From: Jannaschia maritima
GTDB taxonomy: Bacteria > Pseudomonadota > Alphaproteobacteria > Rhodobacterales > Rhodobacteraceae
Direction: 5' to 3'
DNA length: 64,000 bases
NCBI RefSeq assembly: GCF_030973515.1
Contig: NZ_JARGZA010000013.1
Coordinates: 1 to 64,000 of the forward strand
Below the pieces are notes generated by a model. That model saw only the letters and a program-made list of their open reading frames with translations, had not been told where the DNA came from and ran no database searches. Positions 1 to 7,749 of the stretch are shown piece after piece (positions within the stretch are counted from its first letter, which is position 1; the number at the start of each line of letters is the position of its first letter). Both the position numbers and the translations under genes were made by a program.

Positions 1-186
1 GGCCAGGGCGAACATCGCCGGCCCCGACACGGTGCCGCCCGGGCGCAGGTGGCGGTCGTCCGGCATCAGCCGCACGCGGACGCCATCGTCGGTGACCGCG
101 TCGATCGCGAATTCCGGCCCGATCTGATCGAAGTCGCGTCGCAAGAAGGCGCGCAGCGCATCCACGTCCATCGCCGGCATCGTCAT
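1..186 (-). CDS. PaaI-family hotdog thioesterase, N-terminal part
   Basis: The first 62 residues of a protein that runs off the left edge of the window. The start is ATG at 186, with a second in-frame ATG two codons later. The visible end carries HLRPGGTVSGPAMFALA, which resembles the HxRPGG.vsGp..faLAD stretch of PaaI/YbgC-like hotdog-fold thioesterases, enzymes that hydrolyse acyl-CoA thioesters in the cytosol. The catalytic Asp/Glu helix would lie at or just beyond the edge, so activity cannot be judged. It is divergent from surE with about 65 bp between the two starts. The family call rests on one motif. Confidence 0.65.
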   Translation of the reverse strand, partial: MTMPAMDVDALRAFLRRDFDQIGPEFAIDAVTDDGVRVRLMPDDRHLRPGGTVSGPAMFALA

Positions 187-251
187 CGAATCCCCCCCCG
201 CGTCGCCACCCCCGTCTGGACGCGCCCGCGCGCGCGGTCTAGGGCGCGGTC

Positions 252-1037
252 ATGCGCATCCTCATCACGAACGACGACGGCATCGGCGCACCCGGGCTGG
301 CCGTCCTGACCGAAATCGCGGGCGACATCGCCGGCCCCGACGGGGAGGTCTGGACCGTCGCCCCCGCCTTCGAGCAGTCGGGCGTAGGCCATTGCATCAA
401 CTACGTCCGCCCGACCCTGATCTCGTCGATCGGGGAGCGGCGCATCGCGGTGGAAGGGTCGCCCGCCGATTGCGTCCTGGCGGGGTTGGGCCACGTCGTC
501 GACGGACCCGTGGACCTGGTCCTGTCGGGCGTGAACCGCGGCAACAATTCCGGCGAGAACACCGTTTATTCGGGCACGATCGGCGCGGCGATGGAGGCCG
601 CGTTGCAGGGCGTGCCAGCCATCGCGCTGTCGCAGTTCTACGGGCCCGGCAACGTGTCCCTGGACGACCCCTTCGAATCGGCGCGCGCCCATGGCGGCGA
701 TGCGGTCCGCAGGTTGCTGGCGGACGCGCCCTGGGGCGGCGACACGTACCAGTTGTTCTACAACGTCAACTTCCCGCCCCTGTCCGCCGACAAGACGCGC
801 GGCCTGGCCGCCGTGGCGCAGGGCTATCGCGGGCACGGGCGCATGGGGGTGACCGCGCAGACGTCGCCGTCGGGGCGCGAGTACCTTTGGGTCGGCGGTT
901 CGGCGCAGGGCGAGCCCACGGCGCCCGGCACGGACGTGGCGGCCAACGTGGACGGCTGGATCAGCGTGACGCCCATGCGATGCGACCTGACGGACCGCGC
1001 GGCCCTGGACGGGCTGTCGGGCGTGCTGGACGCCTGA
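252..1037 (+). CDS. surE: 5'/3'-nucleotidase SurE
   Basis: SurE is a metal-dependent nucleoside monophosphate phosphatase linked to stationary-phase survival. The 261-residue protein begins MRILITNDDG, the family's metal-binding Asp pair. It continues with the substrate-loop motif APAFEQSG and with SGVNRGNNSGENTVYSGT near residues 93-110, matching the SGiN.G.N.g....YSGTv signature. Length is normal (about 250-265). The start follows AGGGCG about ten bases upstream. It is followed by pcm, the usual surE-pcm pairing, which joins nucleotide clean-up with protein repair. Confidence 0.96.
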   Translation: MRILITNDDGIGAPGLAVLTEIAGDIAGPDGEVWTVAPAFEQSGVGHCINYVRPTLISSIGERRIAVEGSPADCVLAGLGHVVDGPVDLVLSGVNRGNNSGENTVYSGTIGAAMEAALQGVPAIALSQFYGPGNVSLDDPFESARAHGGDAVRRLLADAPWGGDTYQLFYNVNFPPLSADKTRGLAAVAQGYRGHGRMGVTAQTSPSGREYLWVGGSAQGEPTAPGTDVAANVDGWISVTPMRCDLTDRAALDGLSGVLDA

Positions 1038-1040
1038 GAT

Positions 1041-1103
1041 GGAAGCGGGGGCCGTGCCGATTGGGGCGGGGGCCGTGCCGATGGGGGCGAGGGCCGCTTC
1101 GAT
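1041..1103 (+). repeat. three tandem copies of an imperfect 21-bp unit
   Basis: Between the surE stop and the pcm start lie three head-to-tail 21-bp copies (1041-1061, 1062-1082, 1083-1103) sharing the core GCGGGGGCCGTGCCGAT. Copies 1 and 2 differ at two or three positions, and copy 3 is more diverged. The period is a multiple of three, so expansion or loss would keep any reading frame. No protein is evident here. It could be a slipped-strand minisatellite that changes surE-pcm spacing, or chance in G-rich DNA. Confidence 0.7.
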
Positions 1104-1115
1104 GGGGATCTCGGC

Positions 1116-1751
1116 GTGACGCCCGAGCAGACCATGCGCCTCCTGGTCGCGCTGCGGTCGGCGGGCGTCACCGACGCCCGCGTCCTGGGCGCGTTCGAGC
1201 GGATCGACCGTTCGATCTTCGTGTCCGACACGTTCGCGGACGCGGCCTTCGACGACACCGCGCTGCCCATCGCGGCGGGCCAGACGATCAGCCAGCCGTC
1301 GGTCGTGGGCCTGATGACGCAGGCCGCGCGGGTGGGGCCGCGCCATGTCGTGCTGGAGGTCGGGTCGGGGACGGGCTACCAGTCCGCGATCCTGTCGCAA
1401 CTGGCGCGACGTGTCTATTCGGTGGAGCGTCACCGGTCGCTGGTCCGCATGGCGCGCGCCAACCACGCGGCGCTGGGCCTGACCAACGTCACGGTGATCT
1501 CGGGCGACGGCAGCTTCGGCCTGCCCGACCAGGGGCCGTTCGACCGCATCCTGGTGACGGCCGCGGCGGAGGACCCGCCCGGCCCGCTGTTGAGCCAGCT
1601 TCGCGACGGGGGTAGCATGGTCGTGCCGGTCGGCGTGTCGGACCACATTCAGACGCTGATCAAGGTCACGCGGGACGGGGACGGCTTCGACTACGAGGAG
1701 CTGATGCCGGTGCGCTTCGTCCCGTTGATCGAAGGCATCGAGCAGGAATAG
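1116..1751 (+). CDS. pcm: protein-L-isoaspartate O-methyltransferase
   Basis: Pcm uses S-adenosylmethionine to methylate isoaspartyl residues in aged proteins and so starts their repair. The 211-residue protein has the family stretch [12 protein letters not shown] near residues 65-76 and the SAM-binding glycine motif [18 protein letters not shown] near residues 83-100. The start is taken as GTG at 1116, preceded by GGGGA about eight bases upstream; upstream ATGs at 1039, 1081 and 1102 are out of frame. It follows surE across the 21-bp repeats and is probably in the same transcript. Confidence 0.94.
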   Translation: MTPEQTMRLLVALRSAGVTDARVLGAFERIDRSIFVSDTFADAAFDDTALPIAAGQTISQPSVVGLMTQAARVGPRHVVLEVGSGTGYQSAILSQLARRVYSVERHRSLVRMARANHAALGLTNVTVISGDGSFGLPDQGPFDRILVTAAAEDPPGPLLSQLRDGGSMVVPVGVSDHIQTLIKVTRDGDGFDYEELMPVRFVPLIEGIEQE

Positions 1752-1800
1752 ACGTCCGCCATGGCCGGAACGGCCGGGGGCGCGTCGCAGGGGGGTCGTG

Positions 1801-2970
1801 ATGACCGAACGAACGTATCGCCGGGCCGGTCGGGTCGCGGTGCTGGGATGCGGGGCGCTGCTGTTGGCGGCCTGCGCGGACGGGTTGGACGTGGATCTGC
1901 GCGAAGGTCTGCCGGGCGGGCTGGACACGACCGACGCGGCGCTGGGCGCCACGGCGGACCGCCCCACGCCGGACGCCCGGGGTCTGATCACCTATCCGAA
2001 CTATCAAGTCGCCGTCGCGCGGCGGGGCGACACGGTCGCGGACGTGGCGGGGCGCATCGGCGTCGACGCGGCGCAGCTGGCGCGGTTCAACGGCCTGGCC
2101 GCGGATGCGGGGCTGAACGCGGGCGCCGTGCTGGCCCTGCAGAGCCGCGCGGGCGCGGCCGGCGGCGGACGCGACATCGCCAGCATCGCGGGCGCGGCCA
2201 TCGACCGCGCATCGGGCGCGGCCCCCGGCACCGCGACCGCCAGCGGGCCGGAGCCCGTGCGCCACCGCGTCGCGCGCGGCGAGACCGCGTTCTCGATCGC
2301 GCGGCTCTACGGCGTCACGCCGCGTGCGCTGGCCGACTGGAACGGGCTGGGCGCGGATCTGGCCGTGCGGGAAGGGCAGTTCCTTTTGATCCCGCTGGTG
2401 CTGCCCGGCACGACGGCGGGGGTCGTGGACGCGTCCGTCGAGCCGGGGCGCGGCACCGCCACGCCGGTCCCGCCATCGGCGTCGTCCGCCCTGCCGGAGA
2501 CGATCCAGGCCGAGGCGCTGCCCCCCAGCCCCAACCTCGACCAGTTCCGCACGGATGCCGCGCCGCCGCCGCCCCCGGAGGCGGCCCCCGCCGCGCCAGC
2601 TCGGTCGGAGGCCGCGTCGGGCGGCATCCGCCTGCGCGCGCCGGTGTCGGGCAGCATCCGCCGGGGCTATTCCGCGTCGAACGAGGGGCTGGACTATGCC
2701 GCGGGTGCGGGCGCCGCGGTGTCGGCGGCGGCGGACGGCACGGTGGCCGCGATCACGCGCGACACCGACCAGGTCCCGATCCTGGTTTTGCGTCACGACG
2801 GGGGCTTGCTGACCGTCTACGCCAACATCGACCAGATCGTGGTGTCCAAGGGCGACAGCGTGCGCGCGGGCCAGCGCATCGCGTCCGTGGGACCGGGCGA
2901 GCCGCCCTTCCTGCACTTCGAGCTGCGGCGCGGCCTGGACCCGATCGACCCGACGCCGTTCCTGCGCTGA
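1801..2970 (+). CDS. NlpD/EnvC-like lipoprotein: two LysM domains and a degenerate LytM (M23) domain
   Basis: A 389-residue lipoprotein with lipobox LLLAAC within the first 22 residues, LysM domains near residues 63-112 and 152-197, a Pro/Ala-rich linker, and a C-terminal LytM fold from about residue 275. The zinc-site residues of active M23 peptidases are mostly lost: the first His is Asn in SNEGLDY, the catalytic His region reads YANID, and HLHFE reads FLHFE. NlpD, EnvC and DipM are similarly degenerate; they do not cut peptidoglycan but activate amidases at the septum. An Amidase_3 gene lies at 25.5 kb. ATG at 1801 is preferred over the adjacent GTG at 1798 because AGGGGGG precedes it closely. 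It sits downstream of surE-pcm, as in many proteobacteria. Confidence 0.9.
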   Translation: MTERTYRRAGRVAVLGCGALLLAACADGLDVDLREGLPGGLDTTDAALGATADRPTPDARGLITYPNYQVAVARRGDTVADVAGRIGVDAAQLARFNGLAADAGLNAGAVLALQSRAGAAGGGRDIASIAGAAIDRASGAAPGTATASGPEPVRHRVARGETAFSIARLYGVTPRALADWNGLGADLAVREGQFLLIPLVLPGTTAGVVDASVEPGRGTATPVPPSASSALPETIQAEALPPSPNLDQFRTDAAPPPPPEAAPAAPARSEAASGGIRLRAPVSGSIRRGYSASNEGLDYAAGAGAAVSAAADGTVAAITRDTDQVPILVLRHDGGLLTVYANIDQIVVSKGDSVRAGQRIASVGPGEPPFLHFELRRGLDPIDPTPFLR

Positions 2971-3079
2971 TGGCGCGCGGGGGCGCACAAATCGCCGCCC
3001 CCGTCTTTCAACCGGGATCGGATGCGATTAGGTTCCCGACGGGATACGCGCCCATCGTGGCGCCGGAGGGAGTCGAACA

Positions 3080-3316
3080 ATGCTGAACAACATCGGCCTG
3101 CCTGGCCTTCTGCTGATCGCCGTCGTCGTGCTGGTCCTGTTCGGGCGGGGCAAGATCTCGTCCCTGATGGGCGAGGTCGGCAAGGGGATCACCGCGTTCA
3201 AGAAGGGCGTCAAGGACGGCTCGGAGAACGACGACGCGGCCATCGCCGCGGACGGTCCCGTGGACACGGCCGCCACGCGCGACGTGACGCCCGAGGCCGA
3301 GGACAAGAAGGTCTGA
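3080..3316 (+). CDS. tatA: Sec-independent translocase subunit TatA
   Basis: A 78-residue single-span protein that forms the channel of the twin-arginine export system. It has an N-terminal hydrophobic helix (residues 4-21), the hinge FGRGKI, then an amphipathic helix [16 protein letters not shown] and a short acidic tail. Length and motif order are typical for TatA. ATG at 3080 follows GGAGGGAG at good spacing. It is the first gene of tatABC. Likely Tat substrates in this window are the CpdB-type nucleotidase and the BMP-type binding protein, both with RR-type signals. Confidence 0.96.
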   Translation: MLNNIGLPGLLLIAVVVLVLFGRGKISSLMGEVGKGITAFKKGVKDGSENDDAAIAADGPVDTAATRDVTPEAEDKKV

Positions 3317-3344
3317 GGCCGGGGCCGGGCCGGGGAGCGGGGCC

Positions 3345-3779
3345 GTGACGCAGCCCATGGTCTTCGACCTGGGACTGGCGGAGATGCTGGTCATCGGCGT
3401 GGTCGCGCTGATCGTCGTCGGCCCCAAGGACCTGCCGATCATGTTTCGCAAGATCGGCGAGGTGACGGGCAAGGCCCGCCGGATGGCGCGCGAGTTCCAG
3501 AACGCGATGAACGACGCCGCCCGCGACAGCGGCGTGGACGACGTCGCGGGCGACCTGCGCAAGCTGTCGAACCCCAAGCGGTACGGCATCGACACCCTGA
3601 AGGACGCGACGAAGGACCTGACCGCATGGCGCCCGGACGAGGACGCGCCGGCGCCGCCCCGGACCGGTGACGCCGATCGCGCCGCGGCGCGCAAGGCCGC
3701 CGCCGAAACGGCCAAGCCCGCAGCGGACGCGCCCGTGCCGGACCCCGCGGCGCCCGAACCGGCGGACCGATCGGCATGA
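3345..3779 (+). CDS. tatB: Sec-independent translocase subunit TatB
   Basis: TatB forms the substrate-receptor complex with TatC. The 144-residue protein has an N-terminal membrane helix (about residues 8-24) containing LAEMLVIGVVALIVVGPKDL with the TatB Glu and Gly-Pro hinge, a long amphipathic helix, then a Pro/Ala-rich tail. The start is GTG at 3345, favoured by GGGGAG about eight bases upstream; an in-frame ATG at 3357 would drop four residues but is badly spaced. The last bases overlap tatC by four (ATGA), pointing to translational coupling. Confidence 0.95.
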   Translation: MTQPMVFDLGLAEMLVIGVVALIVVGPKDLPIMFRKIGEVTGKARRMAREFQNAMNDAARDSGVDDVAGDLRKLSNPKRYGIDTLKDATKDLTAWRPDEDAPAPPRTGDADRAAARKAAAETAKPAADAPVPDPAAPEPADRSA

Positions 3780-4672
3780 GCGCCGTGGACGATCGCGACG
3801 CGCATATCGACGCGAGCGCCGCGCCTCTGATCGAGCATCTGGCCGAGTTGCGGACCCGCCTGATCCGCGCCGTGGCGGCGTTCCTCGTGGGCATGGTGAT
3901 CTGCTTCGCCTTCGCGCAGGACCTGCTGGCCTTCCTCCTGGGTCCGATCGAGGACACGATGCGGTCCCTGGGCGACCCGAACCCCAGCATGCAGTACACC
4001 GCGCCGCAGGAATACTTCTTCACGCAGATCCGCGTGTCGGTCGTGGCGGGGCTGATGGTGTCGTTCCCTGTGATCGCGCACCAGTTGTGGCGGTTCGTGG
4101 CGCCCGGCCTCTACAGGACCGAGCAGTCGGCCTTCCTGCCGTTCCTGCTGGCCTCGCCGCTGCTGTTCCTGTTGGGCGCCGCCTTCGCGCATTACGTCGT
4201 GGTGCCGCTGGCGATGCAGTTCTTCCTGGGCTTCGCCGACGTGCGCGAGGTCATCGTCGGCGTCATCCCGACGGAGGTGCCCGAAGGCGTGGTCATCACC
4301 GAGCCCGTGGCGCCGGCGGACGATGGCGGAATCGACATCGTGTTCGACGGCAAGGTGAACGAGTCCCTGGACATCACACTGAAGATGATCGTGGCGTTCG
4401 GCCTGTGCTTCCAGTTGCCCGTCCTGCTGACCCTGATGGGCAAGGCGGGCCTGGTCAGCGCCGACGGGCTGGGTCATGTGCGCAAGTACGCCGTCGTGGG
4501 CATCCTGCTGCTGGCCGCGCTGGTCACGCCGCCCGACGTCATCACGCAGATCATCCTGTTCGTCGTCGTCTATGGCCTCTACGAGGTGTCGATCCAGTTG
4601 GTGCGGATCGTGGAGCGCAAGCGCGACGCACGCCTGCGGGCCGAAGGACTGCTGGACGGCGACGACGAATGA
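3776..4672 (+). CDS. tatC: Sec-independent translocase subunit TatC
   Basis: TatC is the six-span core that recognises twin-arginine signals. The 298-residue protein starts with the conserved cytosolic stretch LIEHLAELRTRLIRA, including the Glu needed for signal binding, and has the expected helices. It is about 40 residues longer than E. coli TatC (258). The extra length is mainly an acidic insert near residues 160-197 (through TEVPEGVVITEPVAPADDGG) in the periplasmic loop before the last two helices. It overlaps tatB and the downstream ATPase gene by four bases each. Confidence 0.96.
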   Translation: MSAVDDRDAHIDASAAPLIEHLAELRTRLIRAVAAFLVGMVICFAFAQDLLAFLLGPIEDTMRSLGDPNPSMQYTAPQEYFFTQIRVSVVAGLMVSFPVIAHQLWRFVAPGLYRTEQSAFLPFLLASPLLFLLGAAFAHYVVVPLAMQFFLGFADVREVIVGVIPTEVPEGVVITEPVAPADDGGIDIVFDGKVNESLDITLKMIVAFGLCFQLPVLLTLMGKAGLVSADGLGHVRKYAVVGILLLAALVTPPDVITQIILFVVVYGLYEVSIQLVRIVERKRDARLRAEGLLDGDDE

Positions 4673-5514
4673 CGGACGACCCCCTGGTCCGCATCGCGGA
4701 TGCGCTGGACCGGCTGGCGCCCGCGCGGACGGTGCTGCCGGACGACTGGTCGGCCCCCGTCTTCCTGTGGACCGCCGATCCCGACGCGCTGCGGCCGGTG
4801 CCGCATCCCAGCCGGATCGACCTGGACCTGCTGGTCGGCATCGACCGGCAGCGGGACACCTTGCTGGCGAACACCCGTCGGTTCGCCGAAGGGCTGCCCG
4901 CCAACAACGCGCTCCTGTGGGGCGCGCGGGGGATGGGGAAGTCGAGCCTCGTGAAGGCGGTGCATGGCCGGCTGGAGGGGACGGGGCTGAAGCTGGTCGA
5001 GATCCCGCGCGAGGATCTGGCCAGCATCCCCCGCCTGCTTGCGGTCCTGTCCGGGCGGCCGGAGCGGTTCGTGCTGTATTGCGACGACCTGTCGTTCGAG
5101 CAGGGAGACGCCGCGTACAAGTCGCTGAAGGCCGTCCTGGACGGTGGGGTGGCGGGGCGGCCCGGGAACGTCCTGTTCTATGCCACGTCGAACCGCCGTC
5201 ACCTGATGGCGCGCGACATGATCGAGAACGAACGCTCCACCGCGATCACCCCGTCCGAGGCGGTGGAGGAGAAGGTCAGCCTGTCGGACCGCTTCGGCCT
5301 GTGGCTGGGCTTCCACGCCTGCGACCAGGACGCGTTCCTGGCGATGATACGGGGCTATTGCGCGGCCTGGGGCGTGGACGTGCCCGCCGAACGCCTGCGC
5401 GCGGAGGCGGTGGAATGGCAGGCGACGCGGGGCTCCCGTTCGGGCCGCGTCGCCTGGCAGTTCTTCGTGGACCTCGCGGGGCGGGAGGGCGTGGCCCTTC
5501 AGACCCTCCGATAG
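4669..5514 (+). CDS. DUF815-family P-loop ATPase
   Basis: A 281-residue cytosolic ATPase. The Walker A motif is GARGMGKSS (residues 85-93) and the Walker B motif VLYCDD (135-140); an arginine-rich region with SNRRHLMARDM follows. This matches DUF815 (AAA-like) proteins, whose cellular role is poorly defined. ATG at 4669 overlaps the tatC stop (ATGA), so the gene is co-transcribed with tatABC, but a role in Tat export is only an inference from position. The 3' end overlaps the end of the convergent gene by 16 bp. Confidence 0.88.
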   Translation: MTDDPLVRIADALDRLAPARTVLPDDWSAPVFLWTADPDALRPVPHPSRIDLDLLVGIDRQRDTLLANTRRFAEGLPANNALLWGARGMGKSSLVKAVHGRLEGTGLKLVEIPREDLASIPRLLAVLSGRPERFVLYCDDLSFEQGDAAYKSLKAVLDGGVAGRPGNVLFYATSNRRHLMARDMIENERSTAITPSEAVEEKVSLSDRFGLWLGFHACDQDAFLAMIRGYCAAWGVDVPAERLRAEAVEWQATRGSRSGRVAWQFFVDLAGREGVALQTLR

Positions 5515-6191
5515 CGGGTGGCGAAACCGAGGGCGCCCATGCCCGCGATCAGGAGCCATGCTCCCGCGGGCAGGGGCATCGACGCCAGAAGAAGCGATCC
5601 CTGGTCGTTGCGGAAAAGACTGTACTGTTCGGTAAGCCCGTTACCGCTGAAGGTGAACGTCAGACGTGTCCGGGGATCCTCCATCGCCGAGACGAGATCG
5701 GAGAACGAGACGGCGTCGTAATAAGAGAAATTCCGGCCGGCGGGATTCCAGATTTGATGCGACACCTCTATTTCGCCGTCCTCGCCGAACACCGAGGTGA
5801 ATTCGTCGGTGAACCCTTCGTGGACCGATCCTGTCATGGATGCATAGGAACCGTATATGTACCCGGTGCCACGCTCGTACGCTACGCCGGCGCTGCCGAA
5901 GAAGTACGCATCGTCGAGATCTGGTTCGAAGCGGTCCAGGGACCGGCCCACGTTCACCGATACGATGCCCTCGATCGAAAGGGCGAAATAGCCATCGTGA
6001 TAGGCGAAACCGGTGACGTTATCCGTGTCGTTGTAGCTGTCGCGGGCCAGCCTGATATCCATCTTCCGGCCGATGAGATCGAGCGATTGGGGTTGGTCGG
6101 GCGAAACGATCACGACCGTCGCGGCCGACGCAGCGGGTACCGAGACCGAAAATGCCGCAATCAGGATGGCTGACAGGATATTGAGTTTCAT
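5499..6191 (-). CDS. exported protein with VPLPA-CTERM-type sorting tail
   Basis: A 230-residue protein of unknown function. It has a cleavable signal peptide (MKLNILSAILIAAFSVSVPAASA), a middle region with no recognised domain, and a C-terminal tripartite tail MPLPAGAWLLIAGMGALGFATRYRRV: PLPA motif, hydrophobic helix, Arg-rich end. Such tails are processed by exosortases (XrtD for VPLPA proteins in Rhodobacterales), which anchor or release surface proteins with exopolysaccharide. The gene is visibly poorer in G+C than its neighbours, which may mean late acquisition. Start ATG at 6191 lacks a strong ribosome site. The 209 bp upstream (to 6400) hold no gene and are relatively A/T-rich. Confidence 0.75.
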   Translation of the reverse strand: MKLNILSAILIAAFSVSVPAASAATVVIVSPDQPQSLDLIGRKMDIRLARDSYNDTDNVTGFAYHDGYFALSIEGIVSVNVGRSLDRFEPDLDDAYFFGSAGVAYERGTGYIYGSYASMTGSVHEGFTDEFTSVFGEDGEIEVSHQIWNPAGRNFSYYDAVSFSDLVSAMEDPRTRLTFTFSGNGLTEQYSLFRNDQGSLLLASMPLPAGAWLLIAGMGALGFATRYRRV

Positions 6192-6400
6192 TCGTGCGGT
6201 CCGATCCGAGCGGAGTTTCGTATAAAGAAATGGTTAATGATCCGAAGGATTACCGGGCAAGCGGAATCGAGGACCCGTCACCGGCACCCGCATTTGCATG
6301 TCAGGGGATCGAGGCGGGCCGCGAGGTCAGCCGCATGTGTGGCCGACCTGCGCCCGTCACGATCCGCGCCGCCCGAGTCGCCGGGACGATCGCGCTTGCC

Positions 6401-6913
6401 TCATTCGTCCATCAAGTTCAGCACCGCGCAAGCGATCCGGTCGCCCGCGGCTCCGCCGGGCTGGCTGACGAAGTCGTCGGCCTCCGAATGGACGATCAAC
6501 GCGGCCCCGTCGGCGTCGCGCAGGTGATCCTCGACGGAGATGCGTTCGTTCAGCGCCTCCATCGCCAGTTCCCCGTCCTCGCCGACATAGGCGTTGGGCA
6601 GGTCGCCGGGATGGGGCCCGCCCTCCACCAGCCCGTGGTTCATGCCGTCCCCGATGTGGTCCCCGGCGGAGGAGAAGTCGCCCACGCATTCGCCCACCTC
6701 GTGCAGGTGGACGCCATGGGTGCCGGGCGGGATGTCGATGGCCTGCACGATGATGCGCGTGACGCCCGACGCCGTCTCGAAGACCGAGACGGAGCCGATG
6801 TTCTCGCCCGCGCGGTTCTGGATGTCGCCGGTGACGCGGGCGCCGACATGGCCGTCCGCCGCGGCGGACCCCGCCGCCAGGATCACGGCCGTCGCCAGGA
6901 TGTGGGTTCGCAT
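6401..6913 (-). CDS. sodC: periplasmic Cu/Zn superoxide dismutase
   Basis: Dismutates superoxide in the periplasm. The 170-residue protein has a signal peptide ending in ASAAADG-like sequence (about residues 1-20). The copper ligands lie in GVHLHEVGEC. The bridging and zinc histidines are in the SAGDHIGDGMNHG and GGPHPGDLPN stretch, and a further copper His is in LIVHSEADDF. Cys in GEC and near the C-terminus (RIACAV) can form the conserved disulfide. Start ATG at 6913 follows GGGAGGAAA at ideal spacing; longer upstream reading in this frame is spurious. Length is normal for bacterial SodC. Confidence 0.95.
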   Translation of the reverse strand: MRTHILATAVILAAGSAAADGHVGARVTGDIQNRAGENIGSVSVFETASGVTRIIVQAIDIPPGTHGVHLHEVGECVGDFSSAGDHIGDGMNHGLVEGGPHPGDLPNAYVGEDGELAMEALNERISVEDHLRDADGAALIVHSEADDFVSQPGGAAGDRIACAVLNLMDE

Positions 6914-6975
6914 GGGTTTCCTCCCGTCTGTTGCTCGACGGGAAGCTAGCGCCGCGGGCCGTACGGCCCAGGGCG

Positions 6976-7674
6976 TCAGGCGCGCATGTTGTGGCGGCGG
7001 GCCACGAACTCCTTCGCCGTCTCCACCGCGACGGCTGCGTCCCGGCAATAGGCGTCCGCCCCGATGGCGCGCCCGAACTCCTCGTTCAGGGGCGCGCCGC
7101 CCACCAGGACGATGTAGTCGTCGCGGATCCGGCGTTCGACCATCGTGTCGATCACGGTCTTCATGTACGGCATCGTGGTCGTCAGCAGCGCGGACATGCC
7201 CAGGATGTCCGGCTTCTCCGCGTCCAGCGCGGCCATGTACTTGTCCACGTCGTTGTTGATGCCCAGGTCGATGACCTCGAAGCCGGCACCTTCCATCATC
7301 ATCGACACCAGGTTCTTGCCGATGTCGTGGATGTCGCCCTTCACGGTGCCGATCACCATCTTGCCGACCTGCGGCGCGCCCGTCTCGACCAGCAGCGGCT
7401 TCAGGATGGCCATGCCGCCCTTCATCGCGTTGGCGGCCAGCAGCACCTCCGGCACGAACAGGATCCCGTCGCGGAAGTCGTGGCCCACGATGGTCATGCC
7501 GCCGACCAGGGCCTTCGTCAGGATGTCGTAGGGGGTCCATCCGCGTTCCAGCAGGATGTTCACGCCCTCCTCGATCTCCTCCCTCAGGCCGTCGTAGAGA
7601 TCGTCGAACATCTGCTGCACGAGGTCGTCGTCGGACAGCTCGCTCAGGACGATGTCGTCGCCGTCTTCCGCCAT
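6976..7674 (-). CDS. corrinoid (cobalamin-binding) protein, likely part of a split methionine synthase
   Basis: A 232-residue cytosolic protein: an N-terminal helical cap (about residues 10-95, with GMTIVGHDFRDGILFVPEVL) and a Rossmann cobalamin domain with GDIHDIGKN (His116 is the lower cobalt ligand) and later SALLTTTMPYMK and VGGAPLN. This is the MtbC/MetH-like B12-binding module without catalytic domains. In roseobacters a separate B12 protein works with a homocysteine-binding protein and a pterin-binding protein as a split MetH. The homocysteine methyltransferase gene lies at 10.0 kb on the same strand. Another methyl-transfer system is possible. Confidence 0.9.
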   Translation of the reverse strand: MAEDGDDIVLSELSDDDLVQQMFDDLYDGLREEIEEGVNILLERGWTPYDILTKALVGGMTIVGHDFRDGILFVPEVLLAANAMKGGMAILKPLLVETGAPQVGKMVIGTVKGDIHDIGKNLVSMMMEGAGFEVIDLGINNDVDKYMAALDAEKPDILGMSALLTTTMPYMKTVIDTMVERRIRDDYIVLVGGAPLNEEFGRAIGADAYCRDAAVAVETAKEFVARRHNMRA

Positions 7675-7749
7675 GATGCCGGTCCTTCCGTGCCTCGTGT
7701 GCCGCCCGCCTTGCCGCCAAACCGCCGGCGGGTCGCAGCGGATTGCGAC

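Noticed and set aside
183-1991. 602-codon open frame on the minus strand opposite surE and pcm
   Set aside because: It is an antisense shadow typical of high-GC DNA: Arg/Ala/Gly/His-rich with no domain, overlapping two certain genes.
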